A stretch of 64,000 bases of DNA from Gluconobacter sphaericus NBRC 12467 (GTDB taxonomy: Bacteria; Pseudomonadota; Alphaproteobacteria; Acetobacterales; Acetobacteraceae), in contig NZ_BJMK01000006.1 of NCBI RefSeq assembly GCF_006539125.1, positions 62,001-126,000 of the forward strand. The letters are read 5' to 3'. Below, piece by piece: positions 26,317 through 35,377 of the stretch. The notes beneath the pieces are model-generated. The model was not told the DNA's origin. It did no database searches and saw only the letters and a program-made list of their open reading frames with translations. Made by a program: the position numbers and the translations under genes. Each line of letters begins with the position of its first letter. Within the stretch, counting starts at the first letter, position 1.

Positions 26317-26791
26317 CATCATCATCGAGGACGCGCGCTGGCGCGCCTCGGTTCCGGGGACGGAGCGTGCAATCCGGCGCGCCCTCGTCGCGGTTGCCCG
26401 CCAGGGTGGACCCGACTTCACGCAGTCTCCGGCTCCTTCGATCCTTCTGGCGACAGACCGGATCGTCAAGCGCCTCAATGCGCGTTTCCGGGACAAGAAC
26501 AAACCCACGAACGTCCTGACGTTCGAGCCGCTCTCCCCCATGCATGGTGGGGACATCGTACTGGGTTACGAGACGGTACGCCGCGAAGCCGCGGCGGCCC
26601 GGCGCTCGCTGCGGGCGCATCTGTCGCATCTTGTGGTGCACGGCGCGCTGCATCTTGCCGGTTACGATCATCATCATCCTGGCGAGGCCCGGGAAATGGA
26701 AGGAATTGAGACCCGTACCCTGCGGTCCCTCGGTTTTGGGGATCCTTGGCGGCAGGGAAACTGGCGGCAGGCTGGGAGTGTCCGGATATGA
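26285..26791 (+). CDS. ybeY: Endoribonuclease YbeY, 16S rRNA maturation factor
   Basis: This 168-residue UPF0054 protein has the zinc-binding motif HGALHLAGYDHHHP at about residues 121-134. NKPTNVLTFEPL upstream of it matches the family pattern NVLSFP. YbeY takes part in 16S rRNA 3' processing and ribosome quality control. The ATG at 26285 gives the expected length. The frame is open to 26099, but that part is the out-of-frame shadow of phoH. The stop overlaps the corC start in an ATGA. Confidence 0.93.
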   Translation: MEPPSRHAGTDIIIEDARWRASVPGTERAIRRALVAVARQGGPDFTQSPAPSILLATDRIVKRLNARFRDKNKPTNVLTFEPLSPMHGGDIVLGYETVRREAAAARRSLRAHLSHLVVHGALHLAGYDHHHPGEAREMEGIETRTLRSLGFGDPWRQGNWRQAGSVRI

Positions 26792-27735
26792 GCGACGACT
26801 CACACGACCGCCCGACCGAAGAATCGGGCAAGAGCCGCCCTTCCCGCGGCCTTTTCGGACTTTTCAACCGCCGCGGGCGTGATCAGGGTCTGCGCGAGTC
26901 CATCGCCACCCTCGTTCAGGAAGCCGGACAGCCAACCGAGGATGCGGGCGACGAGCCCGAACTCGACCGGCAGGAACGCGCCCTCATCATGAATGTGCTG
27001 CGTCTGCGGGGCATCACGGCGGATGATGTCATGATCCCGCGCGCGGACATCGTCGCCATGCCCGAGGCCCTGCCCTTCAACGAGGCGCTGGACCTAATGC
27101 GCCGGGAAAACCATTCCCGTCTTCCGGTCTATCGCGACCAGCTCGATGACATCGCGGGCATGATCCATGTGAAGGACCTGATTGCCTATGTCGGCGATCC
27201 GGAAGCCTTCGACATCCGCCCCCTCCTGCGTCAGCCACTGATGATCGCGCCGACCATCCCGGTACTGGACCTGCTGCTGCAGATGCGTCAGCGCCGGATG
27301 CACATGGCCCTCGTGATCGACGAATATGGCAGCATCGACGGGCTCGTGACGATCGAGGATCTGATCGAAACCATCGTGGGCGATATTTCCGACGAGCATG
27401 ACGATCCGGTCACAACTATGTGGGTGGAACGGGCGGATGGCTCGTTTGATATCGATGCCCGTCTCCCTGTCCGACAGCTTGAGGAGCGGCTTGGTGCCGT
27501 GCTGACGGATTCTGAACGCGAGGCCGAGATCGAGACGGTCGGCGGTCTGGTTTTCCGTCTGGCGGAGCACGTCCCGGCCAAGGACGAGGTACTGACCCAT
27601 GAAAGCGGCCTGGAATTCCGGGTTCTGGATGCAGATGCCCGGCATATCCGTTCCCTGCGTATGCGGGTTCCGGAAAGCTGGGAAAACAAGCCTCTTCCCG
27701 CCCTCAAAACGCAGGAAGATGACCGGGGCTCTTGA
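26788..27735 (+). CDS. CorC/hemolysin-type CBS domain protein
   Basis: This 315-residue cytoplasmic protein has a charged N-terminus and two CBS domains (about 60-185) with the family motifs DVMIPRADIVAM and HSRLPVYRDQLDDIAGMIHVKDL. VIDEYGSIDGLVTIEDLIETIVGD follows, then a CorC_HlyC domain (about 215-300, VGGLVFRLAEHVP). It has no membrane helices, unlike the longer DUF21 versions, so it is the CorC form associated with magnesium and cobalt efflux. The ATG at 26788 overlaps the ybeY stop. In E. coli lnt follows corC; here two DsbA-type genes follow instead. Confidence 0.9.
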   Translation: MSDDSHDRPTEESGKSRPSRGLFGLFNRRGRDQGLRESIATLVQEAGQPTEDAGDEPELDRQERALIMNVLRLRGITADDVMIPRADIVAMPEALPFNEALDLMRRENHSRLPVYRDQLDDIAGMIHVKDLIAYVGDPEAFDIRPLLRQPLMIAPTIPVLDLLLQMRQRRMHMALVIDEYGSIDGLVTIEDLIETIVGDISDEHDDPVTTMWVERADGSFDIDARLPVRQLEERLGAVLTDSEREAEIETVGGLVFRLAEHVPAKDEVLTHESGLEFRVLDADARHIRSLRMRVPESWENKPLPALKTQEDDRGS

Positions 27736-27790
27736 CGGAGGCCTCGGTTCATCGTTCGAGTATCACATCGTTTCCAGCGGAGCCCCGCCC

Positions 27791-28426
27791 ATGTCTGCCG
27801 ACCAGCCTCTCGGCCGCCGTACCCTTCTCGCTTCCGGAATGGCCCTTGTGGCCTGTGCGGCCGTACCGTTCGCACAGGCCGATGACCTACCCGCCAGCGA
27901 TCCGCGCATGGGGCCCCGCGTCATCGGCTCACCGGATGCAAAGGTGATCGTGGACGAATGGCTCTCACTAACCTGCTCGCACTGCGCCCACTTCGCGCAG
28001 GAGATCTTTCCCCAGATCCGCAAGAACCTGATCGATACAGGAAAAATCCGCTACCGCTTCCATGACTTCCCGCTCGATCAGGTCGCCCTGCTGGCGTCCA
28101 TGGTCTCACGCTCTCTGCCCACCGAACGCTACGAACCCTTCGTGACGGATCTGCTCGACCATCAGGACGAATGGGCCTTCGCTCAAAACATCGACCCCGT
28201 GGCTGAGCTGAAGAAGCGCGCAGCGCTGTTCGGCGTAAGTGCTGCCGAATTCGACAAGATCAATGCCGATAATGCTCTGCGTGAGTCCATTATCAACAGG
28301 CAGGACCGTGACGGCGCTTTCCTCCAGATCCAGGGCACGCCATATTTCCGCATCAATGATGTTCCCGCACCCACCGTGGTCGGGAGCTATGATGATTTCG
28401 CCAAAGCAGTTGCAAAGGCTTCCTGA
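27791..28426 (+). CDS. Tat-exported DsbA-family thiol oxidoreductase (first of tandem pair)
   Basis: This 211-residue thioredoxin-fold protein has a twin-arginine-like signal (GRRTLLASGMALVACAAVPF) and mature start near ADDLPAS. Its active-site dithiol is TCSHC (Cys62 and Cys65), and the cis-proline loop is GTPYFRI. Similar proteins in alphaproteobacteria act as periplasmic disulfide oxidases or isomerases. The ATG at 27791 is chosen over upstream in-frame codons because it starts the signal. The next gene begins directly after the stop and is clearly homologous, with both cysteines at the same positions. Confidence 0.88.
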   Translation: MSADQPLGRRTLLASGMALVACAAVPFAQADDLPASDPRMGPRVIGSPDAKVIVDEWLSLTCSHCAHFAQEIFPQIRKNLIDTGKIRYRFHDFPLDQVALLASMVSRSLPTERYEPFVTDLLDHQDEWAFAQNIDPVAELKKRAALFGVSAAEFDKINADNALRESIINRQDRDGAFLQIQGTPYFRINDVPAPTVVGSYDDFAKAVAKAS

Positions 28427-29062
28427 ATGACCCGTCTTTCCCTTTCCCGCCGCTTTTTCGTTTCTGCGGCGCCAGCCCTCGCCGTGGCCGGAACTGCCGC
28501 TGGCACGGCCCGCGCCGCCGCTACCGGTTCGAGCGATGCCCGGCTGAGTCCGCGTATCATCGGCAACCCGAATGCCAAGATTCTTGTTCAGGAATGGTTC
28601 TCCCTGACCTGTACGCATTGCGCGCATTTTGCGACGGAAGAGTTCCCCAAGGTCAAGGAACAGCTCATCGATACCGGCAAGATCCGCTATCAGTTCCATG
28701 ATTTCTGCGGCGATCGCGTCGGCCTGACGGCGGCCATGGTGGCCCGCTCTCTGCCGGAAGAGCGCTACGTCCCCTTCCTCGAAGCCCTCTTCTCCAGCCA
28801 GATGCAGTGGGCCTTTGCATCAGGTGGTGACCCGATGCAGCGCCTGCAGCAGATGTCTGCCCTCGCCGGCGTTTCGGCTGCTCAGTTCGACGCCATCAGC
28901 AAGGACAACGTGTTCGCCGAAGCCCTGTTCAATCAGGTCAAGAAGGATGCGGACACCTACAATATCCAAGGCACGCCGTATTTCCGCTTCAACAACACGC
29001 ACTACGATCAGGATCCGGAAACCTACGAAAAGTTCGCCGATCTCGTCGCCAAGGCCTCCTGA
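28427..29062 (+). CDS. Tat-exported DsbA-family thiol oxidoreductase (second of tandem pair)
   Basis: This 211-residue paralogue of the preceding gene has identical length and Cys62/Cys65 at the same positions, in TCTHC. The signal is twin-arginine-like (SRRFFVSAAPALAVAG), and the cis-proline loop is GTPYFRF. It starts on the base after the upstream stop, so the pair is a tandem duplication translated together. Against the first copy it has an additional cysteine (HDFCGDR) where the other has HDFPLDQ, and the CxxC inner residues differ, so redox potential or substrates may differ. smc follows 34 bp later. Confidence 0.88.
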   Translation: MTRLSLSRRFFVSAAPALAVAGTAAGTARAAATGSSDARLSPRIIGNPNAKILVQEWFSLTCTHCAHFATEEFPKVKEQLIDTGKIRYQFHDFCGDRVGLTAAMVARSLPEERYVPFLEALFSSQMQWAFASGGDPMQRLQQMSALAGVSAAQFDAISKDNVFAEALFNQVKKDADTYNIQGTPYFRFNNTHYDQDPETYEKFADLVAKAS

Positions 29063-29096
29063 TCCAGAACCGTAGGACCAGTATCTCCATACCCTG

Positions 29097-32000
29097 ATGT
29101 CGAGCCGCACCACGACGATCGACCGCCTGAGCATTGGCGGTTTCAAGAGTTTCGCCGATGAGGTGCATCTCGATATCCTCCCGGGTCTGACGGGGATCAT
29201 CGGGCCAAACGGCTGCGGCAAGTCCAATGTCGTGGAAGGCCTGCGATGGGCGATGGGCGAGACCTCCGCCCGCGCCCTGCGGGGCGGGGAACTCGATGAC
29301 CTGATCTTCGCGGGCACGGGCGCACGCTCGGCCCGTAACATTGCTCAGGTCACGCTGCATCTGAGCAACGCCAGCGGACTGGCCCCGTCCCCGTTTCAGG
29401 ACGCGGACGAGTTGGAAATCAGCCGTCGAGCAGAGCGCGGATCGGGTAGCGAATACCGCATCAACGGACGCGTCATGCGCGCCCGCGACGTCCAAACGCT
29501 ATTTGCTGATCTGGCATCTGGTGCACGTAGTTCCGCCATCATCAGCCAAAACCGCGTTGGCCAGCTGATCGCGGCCAAACCCGAGGAACGGCGCCTTCTT
29601 CTGGAGGAAGCCGCAGGCATCACCGGCCTGCATGCCCGCCGCCATGACGCCGAACTCAAACTGCGCCAGACCGAGACGAACCTTTCCCGCGCTGAAGACT
29701 TGCGTCTTCAGCTCGAGGAACGGCTGGAAAGCCTTGAAGGCCAGACGGTTCAGGCCCGAAAATACCGTGAGATTTCAGAGAAAATCCGCCAGACAGAAAC
29801 CGAGCTTCACGTCCTGCTTCATGCCCGCGCCAACCTGGCCGTCCAGCGCAGCCGGGACGATCTGGCAAAAGCACGCGAAGACCTGAAAAAGGCCGAGCAA
29901 GCCGCAGAAGCCGCCGCCACAGCCGAGTTCGAGGCCCGCAAGGCCGCCCCGCAGGCACGCGAAGAAACAGATCGTCTTCGCAGCGCTCTGGAGCGGCTGA
30001 AAGTCCAGTCTGAAATCCTGAAACAGGATCTCGACCGTGCCCGACAGACCGAATCCGAAACCCGCCTTCGCCTTGAACAGGCCGAAGGAGATCTGAGCCG
30101 CAGCGAAGCCAGTCTGACGACGGACCGGGAAGCCTGGCAGAATGCCGCGGAAGAATGTGCAGCTCTTGAAGTTGAGATGATCGCACTACCCGGCCTGCGA
30201 TCATCCTGCACAGCAGAGTATGAACGTCTCGATGCGCTCGAAAAAGAACAGGCTCTCGCTCTGGAAAAGGCAATCCGCCTGCGTGATGCTGAAGCCATCC
30301 GCAGAGACAGCGTAATGGAAGGGCTGGATGCCCTGACCCTTCGTCTGGATGCGGAAATTGGCGCACTGAACGCTCTTGAAGCGGAAATCGCGGCATTGGA
30401 TCATGCGACACCTGATAACGACACACTGGAGACACTGCGTCAGAAGACCGCGTCGATGCAGGAACAGTCGCAGCTCGCCAGCCGTCAGGAACAGGACTAC
30501 ACGACCGCCTTGCAGGAGGCCCGTCTCAAGGCCGAGTTGGACGGACGGGCTCTGGCTGAAGGCAGAAGCCGCCTCGAAGCGCTTAAGGCCACCGAAGTCG
30601 ATCTGGCCAGACGCCTTCAGACGACCCAGACCCAGATCACGCAGGACCGTACCACACGCAATGCCGCTCAGGCCGAACTGCTGACCAGAGAAGGAAGAGC
30701 AGAGCTTGAGGCAGCCCGCGACAGCACGGCACAGGCGTTGACCGAAGCCCGCGACCGCGAGGACCACGCCCGACAGGAACAGGAGCGACTTGGCGCTCTC
30801 TGGCTGGAAGCACGCGCTGCGGCAGAAGAAGGCACACAGCGCCGCAAGACGCTTTTCCGAACAGTTGAACAGGCTCGGCAAGCCCTCGATCAGACGCGAC
30901 AGAAAGCTCAGTTGGCGGCCACGGCAGAAACAACGGCCCGGGTCGCCCTCGTGCCCGAACAGGCTGTTCAGGATGTCCGTAATACCGTCACGCAGACGGA
31001 AGAACGCCTGACGGGTCTGCAAAAAGCCCTCACCGAAGCGGAAGCCACGCTGGCAGAGACGCGTGAACAGGAAGCACAGGCCCGGCAGGCCCTGTCCGCG
31101 CTGGAAACGCTCATCCTACGCACAAAAGGCGAATGCGAGGGGCTGGAGCAGAGCCTCAACGCCGTTGCCGCCCAGCCCGATCCGCTGGAAGACACGCTGG
31201 ACCTCCCGGCAGACATGGCCCGCGCCGTCGCGGCAGTGCTGGCAGACGGGCTGGACGCTTCCCTGGCTCCGGACAGTATTCCCGCTGACAGACGTTGGCG
31301 GTCTCTTGATCGTCTTGGAAGTGCGCAACTGGCGGGCTGTCGTCCGCTCTCAGACCTTGTTCAGGCCCCTGCGGCGCTTGGACGCTGTCTGGACGCCGCA
31401 TTCCTTCTTGAGGACCCCAGTGCTGGAGCGAACCTGCAGAAAACCCTCCAGCCGGGACAGGTTCTGGTCTGCCGTAGCGGCGCGCTCTGGCGCTGGGATG
31501 GATTTACCCGTTCCGCCGATGCGCCGGATGCCGGAGCCGCCCGGCTGGAGCAGCGACGCCGTCTGACGGAAACCTATGCTCTGCTTCAGTCCCATCAGGC
31601 CGATCAGCCCCGCCTGAGCAAGGCCTGCACCACAGCCATCGAGGCACGCGAACGCGCCGAAACGACCCTTACGGCCCTGCGTCGCGACCGCACAGCGCTG
31701 GAGCCTCAGCTTGCCGAAGCCAGGACCGTGGCATCGCGGATCGAGCAGAAAGCGGCTCTGGCCCGCACCCAGTGGGAACAGGCCGTAGATCGCCTGAAGG
31801 ACGCCGAGGCTGCACTGGACACCGCCCAGTGTGCGACCACGCAGGCCGAAGCCGAACTGGAAGCCCATCCTGCTCCCGACGACCTGTTACTGAAAGCACA
31901 GACCAGCGCTCAGGACTCTGAAAACGCCCGCAATGCACTGCGAGACGCCAGCAGCAGGCTCCAGACTGCGCGGAGTGCCGCAGATACTACAGCACGCGCC

Positions 32001-33632
32001 CTGGATCAGGCCCTTCTGCGGCACGACAGTACGCTCACCCGCCTGCGGGATCTGGACGAAGGACTGAGGCGGCTTGAGCAGGAACACGAGCGTCTGACGG
32101 CCCAATGTGTCGCACTCCAGCAGCAGGACAGCCGGCCCGATATCCCCGCACTGGAAGCCTCTGCCCAGGCCTCACAGCAGGTTTTCGATCAGGCACGTTC
32201 CTCTGCCGAGGCGGCATCGCAGGCAGCACGGGAAAGCCGCAACAATGCTGCCCACCTGACGCGAGAGCTTCAGGCGCTCGACCAGTCCGCCGCAACGGCC
32301 CTCGCCCGACGCTCGGCGTTGGAGCCACGTCAGCAGGAGCTGCAGGAGCTGGTCACCCGCTTGCGCGAAGATCATACCAGACGAACAGCCGAACTGACCG
32401 AGAGGCCGGATCCTGCGATTCTGGAACAGGCAGTTGTGGACGCCACGGCGCCCCTTCACGAAACCCGCCATCTCCTGGAAGCCGCCCGGACCGAAAGCGC
32501 CCGCCTGTCTCTTGAAGACGTCCGTCTGACCGGCGCGCTGGTTGCGGTCCGCGCCCAGCTTGAAGCACTCAGCACCCGGATCGCGGGGGAAGAAGCCAGT
32601 CTTGCACATCTCCGCAACCGGCGGGACGAGTTGCGGGACGGCTTTCAGACACACAGCGCAATGCCTGCCGAGCTGGAACGGAAACTCTCCGGTCACGATC
32701 AGACCCTGACGGACGCCCAAAACACCTATGACGCGGCACGCGCCCGAGACGAAGCGGCGGGTGCCGCAGGGCTGGAAGCGCAGGAGCAGCGCCGCAACGC
32801 CGACCTGGCACTGGCGGCGGGACGGGAAGCCATCGCACGCCTGACCGAGCGTGCCGAACAGGCCATGGCCGCCCGCGAGCGACTGCTGGCCGACAGCGAG
32901 CCTCCCGAAGGTGGCGCACAGGGCGCTTCCTATCCGTCCGACCTTTCCGAACAGGCCGAAACCTCAACCCGTCGTCGCCTTTCCCGCCTGACCCGCGAGC
33001 GCGAAGACCTGGGCGCGGTCAACCTACGGGCCGAAGCCGAATTCGAGGAAGCACGCGAAACGGCCGATACCATCGCTCGCGAGCACGCCGAACTGACGGC
33101 AGCCATCAACAGGCTGCGCGGGGGGATTGGGACGATCAACCGCGAAGGACGCGAACGCCTGCTGGCGGTCTTCTCGGAAGTGGACCGACATTTCCAGTCC
33201 CTGTTCGCACGCATGTTTGGCGGCGGACGCGCACATCTGGGCATGGTGGGCAGCGATGATCCACTGGAAGCCGGGCTTGAGATTTTCGCCCAGCCGCCAG
33301 GCAAGAAGCTCTCGACGTTGTCCCTGCTCTCGGGTGGCGAACAGGCCCTGACTGCGCTTTCACTGATTTTCGCGACCTTCCGCTGTAACCCAGCCCCCAT
33401 CTGCGTACTTGATGAAGTCGATGCGCCGCTGGATGACGCGAATGTCGAGCGTTTCTGCTCCCTGCTGTCTGACATGACGAAAGAAGCCGGCACACGCTTC
33501 CTGGTCGTGACGCATCATCAGCTGACAATGGCGCACATGGATCGTCTTTATGGTGTCACGATGCAGGAGCGTGGTGTAAGCCGGGTTCTGTCAGTCGATC
33601 TGGGGCGTGCCGCAGCACTTGTGGACGGATGA
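29097..33632 (+). CDS. smc: Chromosome segregation protein SMC, long-armed
   Basis: This 1511-residue SMC ATPase has an N-terminal head with Walker A GPNGCGKSN (36-44), a long coiled coil to about 690, and a hinge at about 695-815 (PADMARAVAAVLADGLDA to CRSGALWRWDG). A second coiled coil runs to about 1340. The C-terminal head has signature LSGGEQALTALSLI (about 1412) and Walker B CVLDEVDAPLDD (about 1436). SMC dimers extrude DNA loops and organise the chromosome with ScpAB. Typical bacterial SMCs are about 1150-1200 residues; the extra 300 or so are spread over the two arms, which are rich in Ala, Glu, Gln and Arg. DsbA-type gene next to smc is a common alphaproteobacterial arrangement. Confidence 0.94.
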   Translation: MSSRTTTIDRLSIGGFKSFADEVHLDILPGLTGIIGPNGCGKSNVVEGLRWAMGETSARALRGGELDDLIFAGTGARSARNIAQVTLHLSNASGLAPSPFQDADELEISRRAERGSGSEYRINGRVMRARDVQTLFADLASGARSSAIISQNRVGQLIAAKPEERRLLLEEAAGITGLHARRHDAELKLRQTETNLSRAEDLRLQLEERLESLEGQTVQARKYREISEKIRQTETELHVLLHARANLAVQRSRDDLAKAREDLKKAEQAAEAAATAEFEARKAAPQAREETDRLRSALERLKVQSEILKQDLDRARQTESETRLRLEQAEGDLSRSEASLTTDREAWQNAAEECAALEVEMIALPGLRSSCTAEYERLDALEKEQALALEKAIRLRDAEAIRRDSVMEGLDALTLRLDAEIGALNALEAEIAALDHATPDNDTLETLRQKTASMQEQSQLASRQEQDYTTALQEARLKAELDGRALAEGRSRLEALKATEVDLARRLQTTQTQITQDRTTRNAAQAELLTREGRAELEAARDSTAQALTEARDREDHARQEQERLGALWLEARAAAEEGTQRRKTLFRTVEQARQALDQTRQKAQLAATAETTARVALVPEQAVQDVRNTVTQTEERLTGLQKALTEAEATLAETREQEAQARQALSALETLILRTKGECEGLEQSLNAVAAQPDPLEDTLDLPADMARAVAAVLADGLDASLAPDSIPADRRWRSLDRLGSAQLAGCRPLSDLVQAPAALGRCLDAAFLLEDPSAGANLQKTLQPGQVLVCRSGALWRWDGFTRSADAPDAGAARLEQRRRLTETYALLQSHQADQPRLSKACTTAIEARERAETTLTALRRDRTALEPQLAEARTVASRIEQKAALARTQWEQAVDRLKDAEAALDTAQCATTQAEAELEAHPAPDDLLLKAQTSAQDSENARNALRDASSRLQTARSAADTTARALDQALLRHDSTLTRLRDLDEGLRRLEQEHERLTAQCVALQQQDSRPDIPALEASAQASQQVFDQARSSAEAASQAARESRNNAAHLTRELQALDQSAATALARRSALEPRQQELQELVTRLREDHTRRTAELTERPDPAILEQAVVDATAPLHETRHLLEAARTESARLSLEDVRLTGALVAVRAQLEALSTRIAGEEASLAHLRNRRDELRDGFQTHSAMPAELERKLSGHDQTLTDAQNTYDAARARDEAAGAAGLEAQEQRRNADLALAAGREAIARLTERAEQAMAARERLLADSEPPEGGAQGASYPSDLSEQAETSTRRRLSRLTREREDLGAVNLRAEAEFEEARETADTIAREHAELTAAINRLRGGIGTINREGRERLLAVFSEVDRHFQSLFARMFGGGRAHLGMVGSDDPLEAGLEIFAQPPGKKLSTLSLLSGGEQALTALSLIFATFRCNPAPICVLDEVDAPLDDANVERFCSLLSDMTKEAGTRFLVVTHHQLTMAHMDRLYGVTMQERGVSRVLSVDLGRAAALVDG

Positions 33633-33744
33633 GGTCAATTTTCTCAAACAGATAAATTGACGTTGGACCGTTCTGGCCCTTTGATAGAAGGAAAACCAGA
33701 AAGCACGCGCCATCTTCGTTGATCCACCCCTTCCCGCCCCCATC

Positions 33745-34431
33745 ATGATGCGAATCCGTGAACACGGCATCCGCGTGGTTGGAGACGTGCATGGTGATTT
33801 CAACGCTTTCCGTCATGCCACCGCAACCGAGCGTTTTGTCATCCAGCTCGGAGACCTCGTTGATCACGGTCCCGACAGCGCCGGCGTGATGGAGCTGATG
33901 CTCGAACTTCTGGAGCAGCAGCGTGGGCTGTTCATTCTCGGCAACCACGACCGCAAGCTCGGCCGCGCCCTCGAAGGCAGGCGCTTGAGGCGCGATCCAC
34001 CGCTTGAGGAAACGCTGCGCCAGATTTCGCTTCCAGAATACGAAGGGCTTCCCGAGCGCATATACATGGCCATCGATCAGGCGCCGACATGGCTGCGGAT
34101 CGGCCGCTCCCTATTCGTGCATGGCGGATTTCATACGGCCATGCTTTCCCATTCCCCGGTGCCGGGTTTGGGCGAGATGTCTGCGCCTCTGTCCCGCGCC
34201 CTTTTTGGTGAAACCACCGGCCGGATGCAGCCGGATGGCTATCCCGAACGCCGCCTGACCTGGATCAACCGCATCCCCGAAGGGATGACGGTTTATGTCG
34301 GCCATGACCGCCGCTCGACCGACGGACGCCCCTGGCGCCGGACGGGACGCCTGGGGGGTACGGCCGTCTTCACCGATCTCGGTGCCGGAAAAGGCGGCCA
34401 TCTTGCATGGATTGATCTGAATGAGCCCTGA
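33745..34431 (+). CDS. Metallophosphoesterase, PP2A-like serine/threonine phosphatase type
   Basis: This 228-residue protein has the calcineurin-like motifs in order: GDVHGD (13-18), GDLVDHGPDS (about 36-45), GNHDRK (about 66-71) and VHGGF (about 128). These bind two metal ions for phosphoester cleavage. Bacterial homologues include protein phosphatases and diadenosine tetraphosphatases; substrate cannot be told. The last 11 bases overlap the chorismate mutase gene, so the two are probably co-translated. Confidence 0.87.
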   Translation: MMRIREHGIRVVGDVHGDFNAFRHATATERFVIQLGDLVDHGPDSAGVMELMLELLEQQRGLFILGNHDRKLGRALEGRRLRRDPPLEETLRQISLPEYEGLPERIYMAIDQAPTWLRIGRSLFVHGGFHTAMLSHSPVPGLGEMSAPLSRALFGETTGRMQPDGYPERRLTWINRIPEGMTVYVGHDRRSTDGRPWRRTGRLGGTAVFTDLGAGKGGHLAWIDLNEP

Positions 34432-34777
34432 CCCCTCCAATACACCTCACACATCCAAGTCGGCCGCCTCCGATCCTGCCCTGGCCGAACTCGAACGCCT
34501 GCGCGCGAGTATAGACAACATCGACGCCGCCCTGATTCACATGCTGGCAGAACGCTTCCGCTGCACGCAGGAAGTTGGCAAGCTCAAAGCCCGCGCCCAT
34601 CTCCCGCCGGCTGACCCGTCCCGGGAGACGCGCCAGATCGAACGCCTGCGCCAGCTTGCCCGCGATGCCCATCTGGATCCGGATTTCGCCGAGAAGTTCC
34701 TGGCCTTCGTCATCCGTGAGGTCATCCGCCATCACGAAGCAATCGCTGCAGACGCCCGTCGGACATCGAAAGGCTGA
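34421..34777 (+). CDS. Chorismate mutase, AroQ class
   Basis: This 118-residue all-helical AroQ domain has LERLRASIDNIDAALIHMLAERFRCTQEVGKLKA and a C-terminal FLAFVIREVIRHHE. The active-site Arg and Lys residues of helix 1 and 2 (Arg28 region, Lys of VGKLK) are in place. It converts chorismate to prephenate for phenylalanine and tyrosine. There is no signal peptide and no fused dehydratase or dehydrogenase. It overlaps its upstream neighbour by 11 bp and shares one base with sixA downstream. Confidence 0.9.
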   Translation: MSPDPSNTPHTSKSAASDPALAELERLRASIDNIDAALIHMLAERFRCTQEVGKLKARAHLPPADPSRETRQIERLRQLARDAHLDPDFAEKFLAFVIREVIRHHEAIAADARRTSKG

Positions 34778-35286
34778 TGCGCTGCCTCCTGCTTCTGCGC
34801 CACGCCGAAGCAGTTTCCCATCTCCTGACGGCGAAGAGCGACAGTGCCCGTGCGCTTACACCGAAGGGGCAAGAGCAGGCTGCCAGCATTGGCAGACAGC
34901 TTTCCACACTGGATCTACCTTCCCCCATCCGGATCCTGTGCAGCCCTGCCATCCGCACCCGGCAGACCACGCAAGGCGTTCTTGCCGCTTCTGGCACGGC
35001 CGCATCACTCGAAATCGAAGAGAGCCTGTATTCCGCAACGGCTGACGATCTTTACAGCCTCATTTATGCCACGCCAGAAACCGCCGAGACCCTGCTGATC
35101 GTCGGCCATAACCCAACCATCGGCGAGTTCGCCTGCGATCTTCTCGGGCCAGCCCTTCAGAGCGCCCGGTTTTCCGCGCTCTATCGATCTTATCCGCTGG
35201 CTGGCCTGACGGTTCTGGGCGTTCAGGGGCAGTGGCTGGATGTTCGTCCGTCCACGATCCAGCCCATTACGCTTATCCAACCCTGA
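34777..35286 (+). CDS. SixA-like histidine phosphatase
   Basis: This 169-residue member of the histidine phosphatase superfamily has the catalytic RHAEA at residues 8-12, TPKGQEQA, the second conserved Arg in SPAIRTRQT, and VGHNPTI carrying the second catalytic His. In E. coli SixA dephosphorylates a phosphohistidine on PtsN-type phosphotransfer proteins; here the target is unknown. The ATG shares a base with the upstream stop (TGATG). Confidence 0.88.
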   Translation: MRCLLLLRHAEAVSHLLTAKSDSARALTPKGQEQAASIGRQLSTLDLPSPIRILCSPAIRTRQTTQGVLAASGTAASLEIEESLYSATADDLYSLIYATPETAETLLIVGHNPTIGEFACDLLGPALQSARFSALYRSYPLAGLTVLGVQGQWLDVRPSTIQPITLIQP

Positions 35287-35292
35287 AAGAGC

Positions 35293-35313
35293 GTCCAGAG
35301 GGCTTCTCTGGAC
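35293..35313 (+). terminator. Perfect 8-bp hairpin between sixA and gltA
   Basis: GTCCAGAG (35293-35300) pairs with CTCTGGAC (35306-35313) around a 5-base loop. It is followed on the plus strand by ATAAAAAAC, not by a T-tract. It may still terminate or pause the upstream unit, or belong to the gltA leader, whose ATG is 64 bases further on. Confidence 0.4.
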
Positions 35314-35377
35314 ATAAAAAACCTTTCGGAGATAAAACAGCACAACATCCTTACATTTCAGGCGGGTTATCAACTAC

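Noticed and set aside
29656-33528. Long minus-strand frames opposite smc, including one of 273 codons
   Set aside because: They mirror the Glu/Ala/Gln-rich coiled-coil codons of smc and read as low-complexity Cys/Phe/Leu/Arg.
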